A stretch of 9,353 nucleotides of DNA from Alphaproteobacteria bacterium (GTDB lineage Bacteria > Pseudomonadota > Alphaproteobacteria > Sphingomonadales > Sphingomonadaceae), in the NCBI GenBank assembly GCA_028293005.1, contig JAQGLH010000094.1, forward strand, positions 1 to 9,353. The letters are read 5' to 3'. The translations under genes were made by a program, and so were the position numbers. Shown piece after piece: positions 1 through 6,997 of this stretch (position 1 is its first letter; the number at the start of each line of letters is the position of its first letter). The notes beneath the pieces are model-generated. The model was not told where the DNA came from and made no database searches. It worked only from the letters and a program-made list of their open reading frames with translations.

Positions 1-1277
1 AACCCGGCCCAGGTCTCGACCTTGTTCCCGCCGATCGCCGAACCGGCGTCGAACGGGAAGCTCGAATCGCGCACCATAACCGCGTCGACATCATAGGTCT
101 TGTCGTGCTGATAATTGCCACCGATCAGCCACTCGAACGGTCCGGACTGGCCGGCCAGGCGGAGCTCCTGCGAGAATGATTTGACGAAGCCGTAATTGTG
201 CACGTCCCAATTCTGGAACTGCGTGCCGTCGGCATCGACGACGGTGTCGCGCGTGAATTTCTGGTAGGCCGAGATCGAGGTCAAGGTGACGGCGCCGGTG
301 ATATCGTATGAGCCGCGCAGCGAGACCTGCCAGAAGTCGTCATTGATGTAGAAATCGGTGCCCGGTGTCCAATCGGCCGCCCGCGGCTTTTCGGGCGCCT
401 GCGGCAGCGCCTTGATATAGGCCGGCGCGACCGCCGCGATGATCCCGACATATTGGCCGGCGGGAGGCTCCGAATTGTCACGCCAGCCGCTGACGTTCAG
501 TTCGAAGAACGTCCGCTCGTTGGGTTCCCAGTCGAGCAGCAGGCGCGCCTGGACCCGGTCGATATTGCCGTTCTCGTCGTCGGGGCGGGTGACGCTCTTC
601 TGCCACGGGCCCATATATTGCTTGCGGACCGCGACGCGGGCTCGAAGCGTATCGCTGAGCGGACCGCTGATGAAGCCGTTGGTCGCCACCTCGTCGAAAC
701 GGGCAACGGTGATGTCGAATCCGGCGGCGAGCGACCTGGTCGGCTTCGCGGCGATATAGTTGATCGCGCCGCCGGTAGAATTCTGCCCGAACAAGGTACC
801 CTGCGGCCCTTTGAGAACCTCGACGCGCTCGAGATCGAGCGTCGCGGCCTGGGTCATCACCGAAAACGGCAGCGGCACTTCGTCGACATAGGCGGAGACC
901 GCCGGCGCGACCGCAAGGCTCGATTCATTGAAGCCGATGCCGCGCAACGTGTAGACCGGGGAACCGTAGGTGCTGCGCGAATAAGTGAAGCCCGGCACGA
1001 CCTTCACGAGCTGCTCGGGGCTGGTGATGCCGCGCTCGATCAACGAGGCGCCGGTCAGCGCCGAGATCGACATGCCGACGTCGTTGCTCCGCTCGAGCCG
1101 CTTGCGCGCGGTGACGACGATGTCGCCGACGCCCGGCTCGGGCGCAGGCGGGGCGAGAGCAGCGCTCGACGACGCCGACGCGGCCTGTTCCTGAGCGGCG
1201 GCGAACGCGCTCGCGCTGGTCATCGCCATCGCCAAGCCAATGCTGCTCGACAAAAGAAGCTTCGTTTTGCTGGTCAT
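1..1277 (-). CDS. TonB-dependent receptor, N-terminal part (cut by left window edge)
   Basis: Outer-membrane receptor that imports a substrate using energy passed from TonB-ExbBD. The 425 visible codons run open to the window edge; relatives are usually about 700-850 residues, so roughly the C-terminal half of the barrel lies outside. A signal peptide is seen (basic MTSKTK, hydrophobic core, AxA-type site near residues 24-28). The TonB box DIVVTARKR is at 52-60. The plug domain follows, with LRGIG at 111-115 and the conserved block RVEVLKGPQGTLFGQNSTGG at 151-170. Barrel strands begin after about residue 180, and the QELRL motif typical of sphingomonad receptors lies near position 170 of the window. 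The ATG at 1277 has a GGAGG Shine-Dalgarno at 1289-1293, spacing 11. Neighbouring Rieske oxygenases suggest an aromatic ligand, but this is inference; the sequence does not show a siderophore or sugar preference. Family call very secure, substrate unknown. Confidence 0.95.
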   Translation of the reverse strand, partial: MTSKTKLLLSSSIGLAMAMTSASAFAAAQEQAASASSSAALAPPAPEPGVGDIVVTARKRLERSNDVGMSISALTGASLIERGITSPEQLVKVVPGFTYSRSTYGSPVYTLRGIGFNESSLAVAPAVSAYVDEVPLPFSVMTQAATLDLERVEVLKGPQGTLFGQNSTGGAINYIAAKPTRSLAAGFDITVARFDEVATNGFISGPLSDTLRARVAVRKQYMGPWQKSVTRPDDENGNIDRVQARLLLDWEPNERTFFELNVSGWRDNSEPPAGQYVGIIAAVAPAYIKALPQAPEKPRAADWTPGTDFYINDDFWQVSLRGSYDITGAVTLTSISAYQKFTRDTVVDADGTQFQNWDVHNYGFVKSFSQELRLAGQSGPFEWLIGGNYQHDKTYDVDAVMVRDSSFPFDAGSAIGGNKVETWAG

Positions 1278-2018
1278 GCCCCTGATCCCCTCCTTGAATC
1301 ATTATTTTTTCTTGTTCGTCGTCAGAACAGCCGGCCGTGGCCATGCAGCGTGGTTTTTTGCCATCGTCTGCAAGTCCCGACATCCGGGTATCAACTAAAG
1401 AGACAGTGAAACTATCAAATCTCCGTGGTGCAGCGGGTAACGGAGCACGACCGGCAGCGCTTGTTCGAACGCCTTCCTGATCATGCACCGATCGAGCGGC
1501 ACATCACCGGCATGCTCTTCACGCGAAGTGCCCGCCAGGAGCGGCAGTGGGCGCGGAATTAGCCGCGATGATGCGGCTTGCGTGCCCGAGTCTCTCCGCC
1601 ATGCGTCCCCTCTTGTTGTTATGCATCAAGAGTTATCGAACGGCGGAATATCAGTCAATGCTTTATCTTATGTGCAACAGGAACTCCGAAGGTGCGCTTC
1701 TGCTCTTCGAAAACCGAAAATAGTCCAGCATGTTCAGGATTATAGCCATCGTTATTGGCGCGTGACGAGCATCGACCGAAGCTCGATCAACGGTTGAGGC
1801 TCAGCCTTCCGCCGGCCGGTGCGGGCCTGCGCCGGACTCGCGAATCCATTTCCGCCCGCAGGGACCGGCAGGCCGATCAGGCGGCGCGACTGCGCGATCA
1901 TGGCTGCCCGCAGGCCAGAACCAATGTTCAATGCGGCGTGGGCGTCTACTTGGGCTGGGGCATGGGAATGGAATGGGCGGGCGTGGCTGCGGACGCAGCC
2001 GCGCCCACGGGTCGCCAC
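1278..2018. other. Long intergenic region (741 bp) upstream of the TonB receptor
   Basis: No gene here is convincing. The part next to the receptor holds its ribosome binding site and an A-rich leader (1300-1312). A direct repeat TATCAA occurs at 1389-1394 and 1413-1418, in an A/T-rich patch that could be promoter or operator DNA for the receptor. A second A/T-rich patch, 1610-1760, includes a good minus-strand -35 (TTGACT, around 1654) but no strong -10. A 27-codon minus-strand ORF (1519-1602) has a GAGGGG ribosome site. A plus-strand open segment (1407-1562) is rich in G/C at third positions but has no start signal. From 1752 to 2018 the minus strand is open from a GTG touching the oxygenase stop, but it runs through the terminator-like hairpin. 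None resembles a family I know. Confidence 0.5.
1979..2006 (-). terminator. Strong GC-rich hairpin just after the Rieske oxygenase gene
   Basis: Twelve base pairs with one G-U wobble enclose a 4-nt loop; the plus-strand arms are GGGCGTGGCTGC (1979-1990) and GCAGCCGCGCCC (1995-2006). It starts about 12 nt past the oxygenase stop codon (2019-2021), the expected place for a transcript end. No T-tract follows on the minus strand (GCCCATTCC comes next), so it is not a textbook intrinsic terminator. It may instead act as a 3' stability structure or with Rho. The hairpin is seen directly; its function is inferred. Confidence 0.5.
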
Positions 2019-3098
2019 TCAGCCGTCGTCGCGCTCGGCGGCGGCCATTTCCTCGAGGATGCGGTTGACCCGAATGCCCGACAGATCGGTGCTGAGCACG
2101 ACCATCTCGACGCCGAGCTCCTCGGCCTGCGGGACCACGCCCTGAATCGCTTCGGCGACCATGCTGTCCTCGGCCTTGAGCGCGGTACGCTGCCAGTGGC
2201 GCCAGATCTCATCGCCCTCGGCATCGTCGAGCGCATAATTCCTCGAATGGGCGTAGAAATAATGGGTCGTATCGTGCGTCTCGGGCGTCAGGAAATGCGA
2301 TCCGAGCTGATCGGTGCTGCGATCGCCACGGGCATGCCCACGCGGCGCGGCGCCGGCGTGATTCCTGATCAGCGAGGGCGCATTCCAGCGGATGTCGGTC
2401 CAGAAATCGACGCGCCGGTCCTCCATATGGTCGCTGAACAGGCTGGGCGTGGCAATATCCTCATAGAGGCGCTGATCGGTGATCGTGCCGCCTTCGTGGC
2501 CGGTCTTGCCCTCGCTCAACACCAGATTCTCGAGCCCCCCGGTCTGGCTGTGGAGGAAGATGATGTGGCCGAGATCCATCAAATTCTCGACCATCATCAT
2601 ATAATTGCACTGCACCTTGTGGCCACCCTTCACCGACCGTCGTTTAGGGTCGTCGATGTGGCTGAAGTCGGGAATCGCCTGCGGATCGGCCTTTGCCGGG
2701 TCACCCATCCAGATCCAGACGGCGCCGTAGCGTTCGACGGTCGGATAGGATTTCAGCTTCGCGTTGGGTGGGATGATGCCGTTGCCTTGCGGATTGTGGA
2801 CGCAGACGCCGTGTCTGTTGAACTTGAGGCCGTGATAGCCGCATTGCACATCGTCGCCGATCCGCTGGCCGAGGTGCATCGGCGCAAGCTTGTGCGGGCA
2901 GACATCGAGCACCGCGACCGGCTCGCCGCTTGCCGCGCGGTACAACAGCACCGGCTCGTCGAGGATCCGGCGCGGGAGCAGATCTTCGCCGAAATCCTCT
3001 GCCCAACCGGCAACATACCAGGCGTTCTTGATCAACGGCCGGGTGTAGGGGCGCAACTGCTTGGCAGTGGTCGCTCGGCTCGTCTCCATTCGGGTCAT
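2019..3098 (-). CDS. Rieske non-heme iron oxygenase, VanA/DdmC-type alpha subunit
   Basis: Oxygenase component (359 aa) of a Rieske aromatic-ring or O-demethylating mono-oxygenase; cytoplasmic. The Rieske 2Fe-2S site is Cys67-Pro-His69 and Cys86-x2-His89, with 16 residues between His69 and Cys86. The mononuclear iron site is in ENLMDLGH: bridging Asp175, ligands His178 and His183, with a later acidic ligand probably in AEDSMVAEA. The N-terminal KNAWYVAGW and C-terminal STDLSGIRVNRIL match the vanillate/dicamba O-demethylase branch (COG4638). The Rieske loop has CPHK rather than CxHRG, which some relatives share. The ATG at 3098 is preferred because GGAGG (3105-3109) lies 6 nt upstream; an in-frame ATG at 3104 abuts the Shine-Dalgarno and is unlikely. 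It lies downstream of lysR in the same direction, 170 bp apart, with no reductase beside it. The family is certain; the substrate (methoxylated aromatic or other) is not. Confidence 0.95.
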   Translation of the reverse strand: MTRMETSRATTAKQLRPYTRPLIKNAWYVAGWAEDFGEDLLPRRILDEPVLLYRAASGEPVAVLDVCPHKLAPMHLGQRIGDDVQCGYHGLKFNRHGVCVHNPQGNGIIPPNAKLKSYPTVERYGAVWIWMGDPAKADPQAIPDFSHIDDPKRRSVKGGHKVQCNYMMMVENLMDLGHIIFLHSQTGGLENLVLSEGKTGHEGGTITDQRLYEDIATPSLFSDHMEDRRVDFWTDIRWNAPSLIRNHAGAAPRGHARGDRSTDQLGSHFLTPETHDTTHYFYAHSRNYALDDAEGDEIWRHWQRTALKAEDSMVAEAIQGVVPQAEELGVEMVVLSTDLSGIRVNRILEEMAAAERDDG

Positions 3099-3132
3099 CG
3101 ACATCCTCCAACTTCGGCCGGGTCTTGCTCAA

Positions 3133-3153
3133 GGCAGATCTTTTGATCTTGCC
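3133..3153 (-). promoter_or_regulatory. Small hairpin in the leader between lysR and the Rieske oxygenase gene
   Basis: GGCAGATC (3133-3140), TTTT loop, then GATCTTGCC (3145-3153) form an 8-bp stem with one bulged base. It lies 35 nt upstream of the oxygenase start and 116 nt past the lysR stop. It could be a weak lysR terminator, part of the oxygenase mRNA leader, or a dyad operator. No T-tract follows it on the minus strand, so termination is the least supported reading. Only the symmetry is seen. Confidence 0.3.
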
Positions 3154-3268
3154 GCGGGACCGGCCGCACGCTCGCCTCTATATCGAGCAAGGCGCCGCAC
3201 GCCCAGAGGCTCGGCAACAATATGGCGATTATTACGCCGCGCCTTTCTGTCGCCTGAGCGGCCTCAAG

Positions 3269-4237
3269 TCAGATCGAGCCAGAGTTCGCCGCCGTAAGAT
3301 GATCGGCATTTGTCGCCTGCTGGTTGGGCGAGCCAGAGCCCGTCGCGGGTTGCAGATCCCGCGAGTGGAGATTCTTGAGAATATAATCGCGGAAGCGAAG
3401 CGTGTCGGGGGAGAGCCAGCGATTCTTCCGCCACGACAGCCCCACCGGCCTTTGGCAGCAGGGATTGGCGACGGGCAGGGTTACTGCCTGGGTCGGAACG
3501 GCTACCTCGCGCTTGGGCGCAAGCGTGACGCCGAGCCCGGCACCGACCAGCCCGCGCAACGTCGCGACCTCATAACCTTCGAACTCGATGCGGGGACTGA
3601 ACCCGGCCTGATGACACAACATCTCGATCGTCTGACGCAGCCCGTGGCCCGCCTTCAACGCCACGAACGGCTCGTCTGCCAACTCGACGAGATCGATGCT
3701 CTGGCGCCCGGCAAGGCGATGATCGGGCGGTACCAGCGCAAACAGATCCTCACGGAACAGCGGCCGCCATTCGATCAAGGGATCGATGAATTGCGGGGAA
3801 GACAGACAGAGGTCGATTTCGCCGGCGATCAGCAGGTCGCGAAGCACCGGGCTAGGGCTCTCGAGCAATTTGAAACGGACAGCCGGATGGAGGAGACGGA
3901 TTCTTTTCACCAGCTCCGGCACCAGCCATACACCGAAGGTCGCTAGATAGCCGATCGAGATGGTACGTCTGAGCGTGCTCGTATGCTCCTCGAGCTCGCG
4001 GCGGGCATCGTCGAACTCGGCGGCTGCACGCTCGATCCGTCGCAGCAGGATCTTGCCCGACGCATTGAGGCGTATACCCCGCCCCGCCCGATCGAATAAC
4101 TGAACACCGAGCTCCTCCTCCAACTTGAGAATGCTGCGGCTGAGCGCCGGCTGGGAAAGCTCGAGCTCCTCCGACGCGCGGCCGAGGTGCTCGTGCTTCG
4201 CGGCGGCCATAAAATAGCGAAGTTGATCGGACAGCAT
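3269..4237 (-). CDS. LysR-family transcriptional regulator
   Basis: DNA-binding regulator (322 aa), probably a ligand-responsive activator of the divergent oxygenase gene. The N-terminal winged helix-turn-helix spans about residues 3-60 (LGRASEELELSQPALSRSI, then LEEELGVQLFDRAGRGIRL), followed by the linker helix and an effector-binding domain from about 88 to 290 (TISIGYLATFGVWLVPELV; GLVGAGLGVTLAPKRE). The C-terminal tail of roughly 30 residues is polar (S, N, Q, A, T) and longer than in many relatives. The ATG at 4237 is chosen because GGAGG (4245-4249) sits 7 nt upstream; a GTG at 4240 is in frame but only 4 nt from it. The gene diverges from the second Rieske oxygenase and reads toward the first, so it may control both. 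A predicted -10 under one of its putative binding boxes suggests autorepression. The effector is unknown, plausibly an aromatic acid. Confidence 0.95.
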   Translation of the reverse strand: MLSDQLRYFMAAAKHEHLGRASEELELSQPALSRSILKLEEELGVQLFDRAGRGIRLNASGKILLRRIERAAAEFDDARRELEEHTSTLRRTISIGYLATFGVWLVPELVKRIRLLHPAVRFKLLESPSPVLRDLLIAGEIDLCLSSPQFIDPLIEWRPLFREDLFALVPPDHRLAGRQSIDLVELADEPFVALKAGHGLRQTIEMLCHQAGFSPRIEFEGYEVATLRGLVGAGLGVTLAPKREVAVPTQAVTLPVANPCCQRPVGLSWRKNRWLSPDTLRFRDYILKNLHSRDLQPATGSGSPNQQATNADHLTAANSGSI

Positions 4238-4271
4238 CACGCAACCTCCACTTCGGCACAGAAGTTATCGA

Positions 4272-4315
4272 TGTGTATAGCGCATGTTAACGGGCGAACC
4301 AATGCGTTTTGCACA
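4272..4315. promoter_or_regulatory. Candidate LysR-type regulator binding site: two matched T-N11-A boxes
   Basis: TGTGTATAGCGCA (4272-4284) and TGCGTTTTGCACA (4303-4315) share the pattern TGYGTWTWGCRCA, are each a T-N11-A box with partial dyad TG-N-G...C-N-CA, and start 31 bp apart, about three helical turns. Against the predicted oxygenase promoter their centres fall near -68 and -37, the usual recognition and activation positions of LysR-type regulators. The sequence match is seen; binding is inferred from family behaviour. Confidence 0.5.
4274..4302 (-). promoter_or_regulatory. Predicted lysR promoter
   Basis: On the minus strand a -35 TTGGTT (4297-4302), a 17-bp spacer and a -10 TATACA (4274-4279) lie about 37 bp upstream of the lysR start. 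The -10 falls inside the left T-N11-A box, which would fit negative autoregulation. The hexamers match the consensus only partly. Confidence 0.35.
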
Positions 4316-4338
4316 TGTGACTTCCCATGGCGCATACA
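4309..4338 (+). promoter_or_regulatory. Predicted promoter of the VanA-like oxygenase gene
   Basis: A weak -35 TTGCAC (4309-4314), 18-bp spacer and weak -10 CATACA (4333-4338) would start transcription near 4345, about 60 nt before the chosen start codon. A poor basal promoter whose -35 overlaps the right T-N11-A box is what an activator-dependent promoter looks like. Each hexamer matches the sigma-70 consensus at only three positions. Confidence 0.3.
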
Positions 4339-4405
4339 CCAATGTCGCCGCCCGCATTGATCAACCAAGCGAGAAGCCGGAAGCTAGATGTCCAAGGATC
4401 GCGCC

Positions 4406-5458
4406 ATGTTTCTGCTCAACCATTGGTATGTTGCCGGCTTTGCCGCAGACCTGACCGATCTGCCGCTGGGGCGGGCAATCTGCGGCAAGCCGATCGTCTT
4501 TTTTCGAGACGAAGACGGCGTGCCGGCGGCGGTCGAGGACCGTTGCATCCACCGCGGCATGCCGTTGTCGCAAGGCGGGACGTGCGAACGTGGCGTGCTG
4601 CGCTGCCCCTATCACGGGCTCGAATTCGTCGGTTCGGGTGCTTGCGTCAAAATACCCGGCCAGGATTTCGTGCCGGAGGCCGCTCGGCTCGCTGCCTATC
4701 CGGCGGCCGAGCAGGACGCCCTGCTCTGGGTCTGGCCGGGCGACCCGGCCAAGGCCGACACGGACGCAATCCCGCGCCACAGCCAGCATGTCGATCCGAG
4801 CTGGACGTGGAGCACCGTCACGATCGAGATCGCCGCAGACTGGCAGCTGCTCAATGACAACCTGCTCGATCTCACGCATCTCGGCTTCGTCCATCGCAAT
4901 ACGATCGGCGGAAACCCCAATGCCCATTCCAACGCGGTGATGCGAACCAGCAAAACCGAGAAAGGCGTGCTGGTGACGCGCTGGCTGCCCGACAGCCTTC
5001 CCCCGCCCCATTATCGCCAGGCCGGCGCGTTCGCGGGCAACATCGACCGCTGGCAGGAAATCGATTTCCTGCCCGGCTTGATCCGCATCTGGAGCGGCGG
5101 CGTCGATGTCGGCACCGGCGCCTATGAGGGACGGCGTGAAGGCGGTGTGCAGTTTATCGGCATGCACGCCGTGACGCCTGCGAGCGACACCAGCTGCACC
5201 TACCATTTCAGCCAGGCGCGGAACTTCGGCCTCGCCGATCGGGCGCTCGGTGAGAAACTCCATGAGAGCGGGCTCGACACTTTGCTCGAAGACAAAGTCA
5301 TCCTTGAGGCGCAGCAGGCGCGGCTGCTCGCCACGCCGGGCCGACCGCTGGTCGATATCCGTTCCGATGCCGGCGGCATTCAGGCGCGCAAGATCATCCG
5401 CCGGCTGTGGGAACAGGAGCATGGCGACACCGCTCCGGCCAGGATGGCGACCGCCTGA
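4406..5458 (+). CDS. Vanillate O-demethylase-like Rieske oxygenase, alpha subunit (VanA family)
   Basis: Oxygenase component (350 aa) expected to O-demethylate or hydroxylate an aromatic compound with electrons from a separate reductase. The Rieske site is Cys47-Ile-His49-Arg-Gly and Cys67-x2-His70; the catalytic iron site is DNLLDLTHLGFVH with Asp155, His158 and His163, and EDKVILEAQQ late in the protein holds the likely acidic ligand. The C-terminal VDIRSDAGGIQARKIIRRL closely follows the DAGGVQSRRVLERI block I recall from Pseudomonas VanA. I prefer the ATG at 4406: AAGGA (4394-4398) lies 7 nt upstream and MFLLNHWYV begins like VanA. The ATG at 4388 (six more residues, weak GGAAG at 4379-4383) is the alternative. 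It is transcribed away from lysR behind paired regulator boxes and ends 23 bp from the convergent aldehyde dehydrogenase. No VanB-like reductase follows, so the electron donor is elsewhere. Vanillate itself is only one possible substrate. Confidence 0.95.
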   Translation: MFLLNHWYVAGFAADLTDLPLGRAICGKPIVFFRDEDGVPAAVEDRCIHRGMPLSQGGTCERGVLRCPYHGLEFVGSGACVKIPGQDFVPEAARLAAYPAAEQDALLWVWPGDPAKADTDAIPRHSQHVDPSWTWSTVTIEIAADWQLLNDNLLDLTHLGFVHRNTIGGNPNAHSNAVMRTSKTEKGVLVTRWLPDSLPPPHYRQAGAFAGNIDRWQEIDFLPGLIRIWSGGVDVGTGAYEGRREGGVQFIGMHAVTPASDTSCTYHFSQARNFGLADRALGEKLHESGLDTLLEDKVILEAQQARLLATPGRPLVDIRSDAGGIQARKIIRRLWEQEHGDTAPARMATA

Positions 5459-5481
5459 CCCCCGCAGCAATCCCGCCGCGC

Positions 5482-6984
5482 CTAATAGCCGATCGCAACG
5501 GTCTTGAGCTCCGTATAGCTTTCGATTCCGTCGTGGCCGCCCTCGCGACCGATGCCTGACTGCTTGAAGCCGCCGAACGGCAGTCCCTCGCCGGCGCCCG
5601 CGCCGCCCGCGCCGTTGACGCTGACCGAACCTGCCTTGATTCGTCGAACAAGGCGGTGCGCCGTGCCGAGGTCGCGCGTCCATACGCGCGCGGCGAGGCC
5701 GTAATGGGTATCATTGGCCATCGCCACGATCGGATCGAGGCCTTGATCCGTATCGAAGCGCGTGACGCAGAGCACCGGCCCGAAAATCTCCTCGCGCATC
5801 ACCGACATCGATCCGTGGGTATTGGCAAGGACTGTCGGAGCGACGAAATAGCCGGGCGCATCGATTGCGCTGCCGCCGCAGGCGATCTCGGCGCCGTCAG
5901 CACGGCCGGCTTCGACGAAACCCAGCACGCGATCCCGTTGCTTGCGCGAGACGATCGGTCCCATTTCGGTGTCCGCAGCAAGCGCGGGTCCGACCTTGAT
6001 GGTACCAACCGTCGTGGCCATCAGTTCGACGACACGGTCGAATATGTCGCGGTGCGCGAAGATCCGCGTGCCCGCTGCGCAGAATTGCCCGGTCTTGAAA
6101 ACCGCTCCCATCGCAGCGGCACGCGCCGCCGTGTCGACGTCAGCATCGGGGAAGATAATCACGGGAGACTTCCCGCCAAGCTCCAGCGTCACACGCTTCA
6201 TCGTCTTGGCAGCGCAGGCGAGGATCGAGCGGCCGACCGCGGTCGAGCCGGTGAAGGCAATCTTGTCGACGTCGGGATGATCGACAAGCGCCTGTCCCGC
6301 GACATTTCCGAAGCCGGTGACGATGTTGACGACGCCACGTGGGAACCCGGCCTCGACGATCAATTCACCAAGGCGGATCGCCGATGCCGGCGTGAGCTCG
6401 GCCGGCTTCAGAACGACCGTGCAGCCTGCAGCGACCGCGAGCGCGATCTTGCCGACCGCCATAAAGAAGGGTGCGTTCCACGGCGTGATCGCGCCGACCA
6501 CGCCTAACGGCTCGCGGATCGAGCACAGGAAGGCGTCGCTCGCCGGCGGCATCAGCATCGTGTCGCCGAAAATCTTGTTGGTCCAACCGGCGTTGTAACG
6601 CAGCCGCCCCGCCGCTCCGGCGATGTCGACGTGGCGGGTGCTGCGCAGCGGGTTGCCGCCGTCGAGGCTCTCGAGCCGCGCCAGTTCGTCGGCATCGGCG
6701 TCGATCAGATCGGCGAGTCGATTCATCAGCCGAGCGCGCTCGACCGCGGGCATCGCCGGCCACGGGCCGCTGTCGAATGCCCGTCGCGCCGCCACAACCG
6801 CACGATCGATGTCCGCCGGCCCGGCAGCAGCGGCGCTGCCGATGACCTCGCCGGTCGATGGATCCTCGAACTCGAATGTCTCGCCCGATTGCGCATCGAC
6901 CCACTCGCCATCGATGAGCAGCCGCAGCGGCCTCGACAGGAAGGTTTCGGACGGACACGCGTGTTTGGCTGCTACAGTCATCAT
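5482..6984 (-). CDS. NAD(P)-dependent aldehyde dehydrogenase
   Basis: Oxidises an aldehyde to the carboxylic acid; cytoplasmic, about 500 aa, the normal length of the class (betaine-aldehyde/vanillin/benzaldehyde dehydrogenase-like superfamily). Visible motifs: ITPWNAP with the oxyanion Asn170, VLKPAE with cofactor-binding Lys193, FTGSTAVGR (244-252), LELGGKSP with general base Glu268, GQFCAAGTR with nucleophile Cys302, and EEIFGPVL around 398-405. All catalytic residues are intact. Tandem ATGs occur at 6984 and 6981, with AGGAG 4 or 7 nt upstream; either could be used. It starts only 13 bp after the MFS stop codon, so the two are almost certainly cotranscribed. Next to two Rieske oxygenases it probably handles an aromatic or side-chain aldehyde intermediate. 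Formaldehyde released by demethylation is less likely, as known formaldehyde dehydrogenases belong largely to other families. Substrate unproven. Confidence 0.96.
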   Translation of the reverse strand: MMTVAAKHACPSETFLSRPLRLLIDGEWVDAQSGETFEFEDPSTGEVIGSAAAAGPADIDRAVVAARRAFDSGPWPAMPAVERARLMNRLADLIDADADELARLESLDGGNPLRSTRHVDIAGAAGRLRYNAGWTNKIFGDTMLMPPASDAFLCSIREPLGVVGAITPWNAPFFMAVGKIALAVAAGCTVVLKPAELTPASAIRLGELIVEAGFPRGVVNIVTGFGNVAGQALVDHPDVDKIAFTGSTAVGRSILACAAKTMKRVTLELGGKSPVIIFPDADVDTAARAAAMGAVFKTGQFCAAGTRIFAHRDIFDRVVELMATTVGTIKVGPALAADTEMGPIVSRKQRDRVLGFVEAGRADGAEIACGGSAIDAPGYFVAPTVLANTHGSMSVMREEIFGPVLCVTRFDTDQGLDPIVAMANDTHYGLAARVWTRDLGTAHRLVRRIKAGSVSVNGAGGAGAGEGLPFGGFKQSGIGREGGHDGIESYTELKTVAIGY

Positions 6985-6997
6985 CCTGCTCCTGGGC

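Larger units (their letters stand above)
4273..4339. repeat. Imperfect inverted repeat flanking the divergent promoters
   Basis: Left arm GTGTATAGCGCATG (4273-4286) and right arm CATGGCGCATACAC (4326-4339) are complementary apart from one extra base in each arm (common core GTGTAT, GCGC, ATG) and are 39 bp apart. The left arm overlaps the first regulator box; the right arm covers the predicted oxygenase -10. This could be an added operator half-site pair. Confidence 0.4.

Noticed and set aside
1376..1388. CCCG/CGGG short inverted repeat in the receptor leader
   Set aside because: Only a 4-bp stem; expected by chance in GC-rich DNA.
453..1409. 318-codon plus-strand open frame opposite the TonB receptor
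   Set aside because: The minus-strand frame carries signal peptide, TonB box and plug motifs; this frame is an Arg/Ala-rich antisense shadow.
1483..1797. 104-codon plus-strand ORF in the intergenic region
   Set aside because: No ribosome site, mixed composition changing from GC-rich to AT-rich along its length, and no recognisable motif.
1752..2018. 88-codon minus-strand ORF starting with GTG directly after the oxygenase stop
   Set aside because: It has no convincing Shine-Dalgarno, runs through the 12-bp hairpin, and its product is low-complexity without recognisable features; translational coupling is possible but unsupported.
1755..3146. 463-codon plus-strand open frame opposite the Rieske oxygenase
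   Set aside because: It is antisense to a gene with intact Rieske and iron-site motifs; long antisense frames are expected in high-GC DNA, and it shows no family resemblance or ribosome site.
5459..5481. Bidirectional terminator between the convergent oxygenase and aldehyde dehydrogenase genes
   Set aside because: The 23-bp gap contains no stem of useful length and no T-tracts.
4361..5683. 440-codon minus-strand open frame opposite the VanA-like oxygenase
   Set aside because: Shadow of a gene with complete catalytic motifs; it also overlaps the end of the aldehyde dehydrogenase in another frame.
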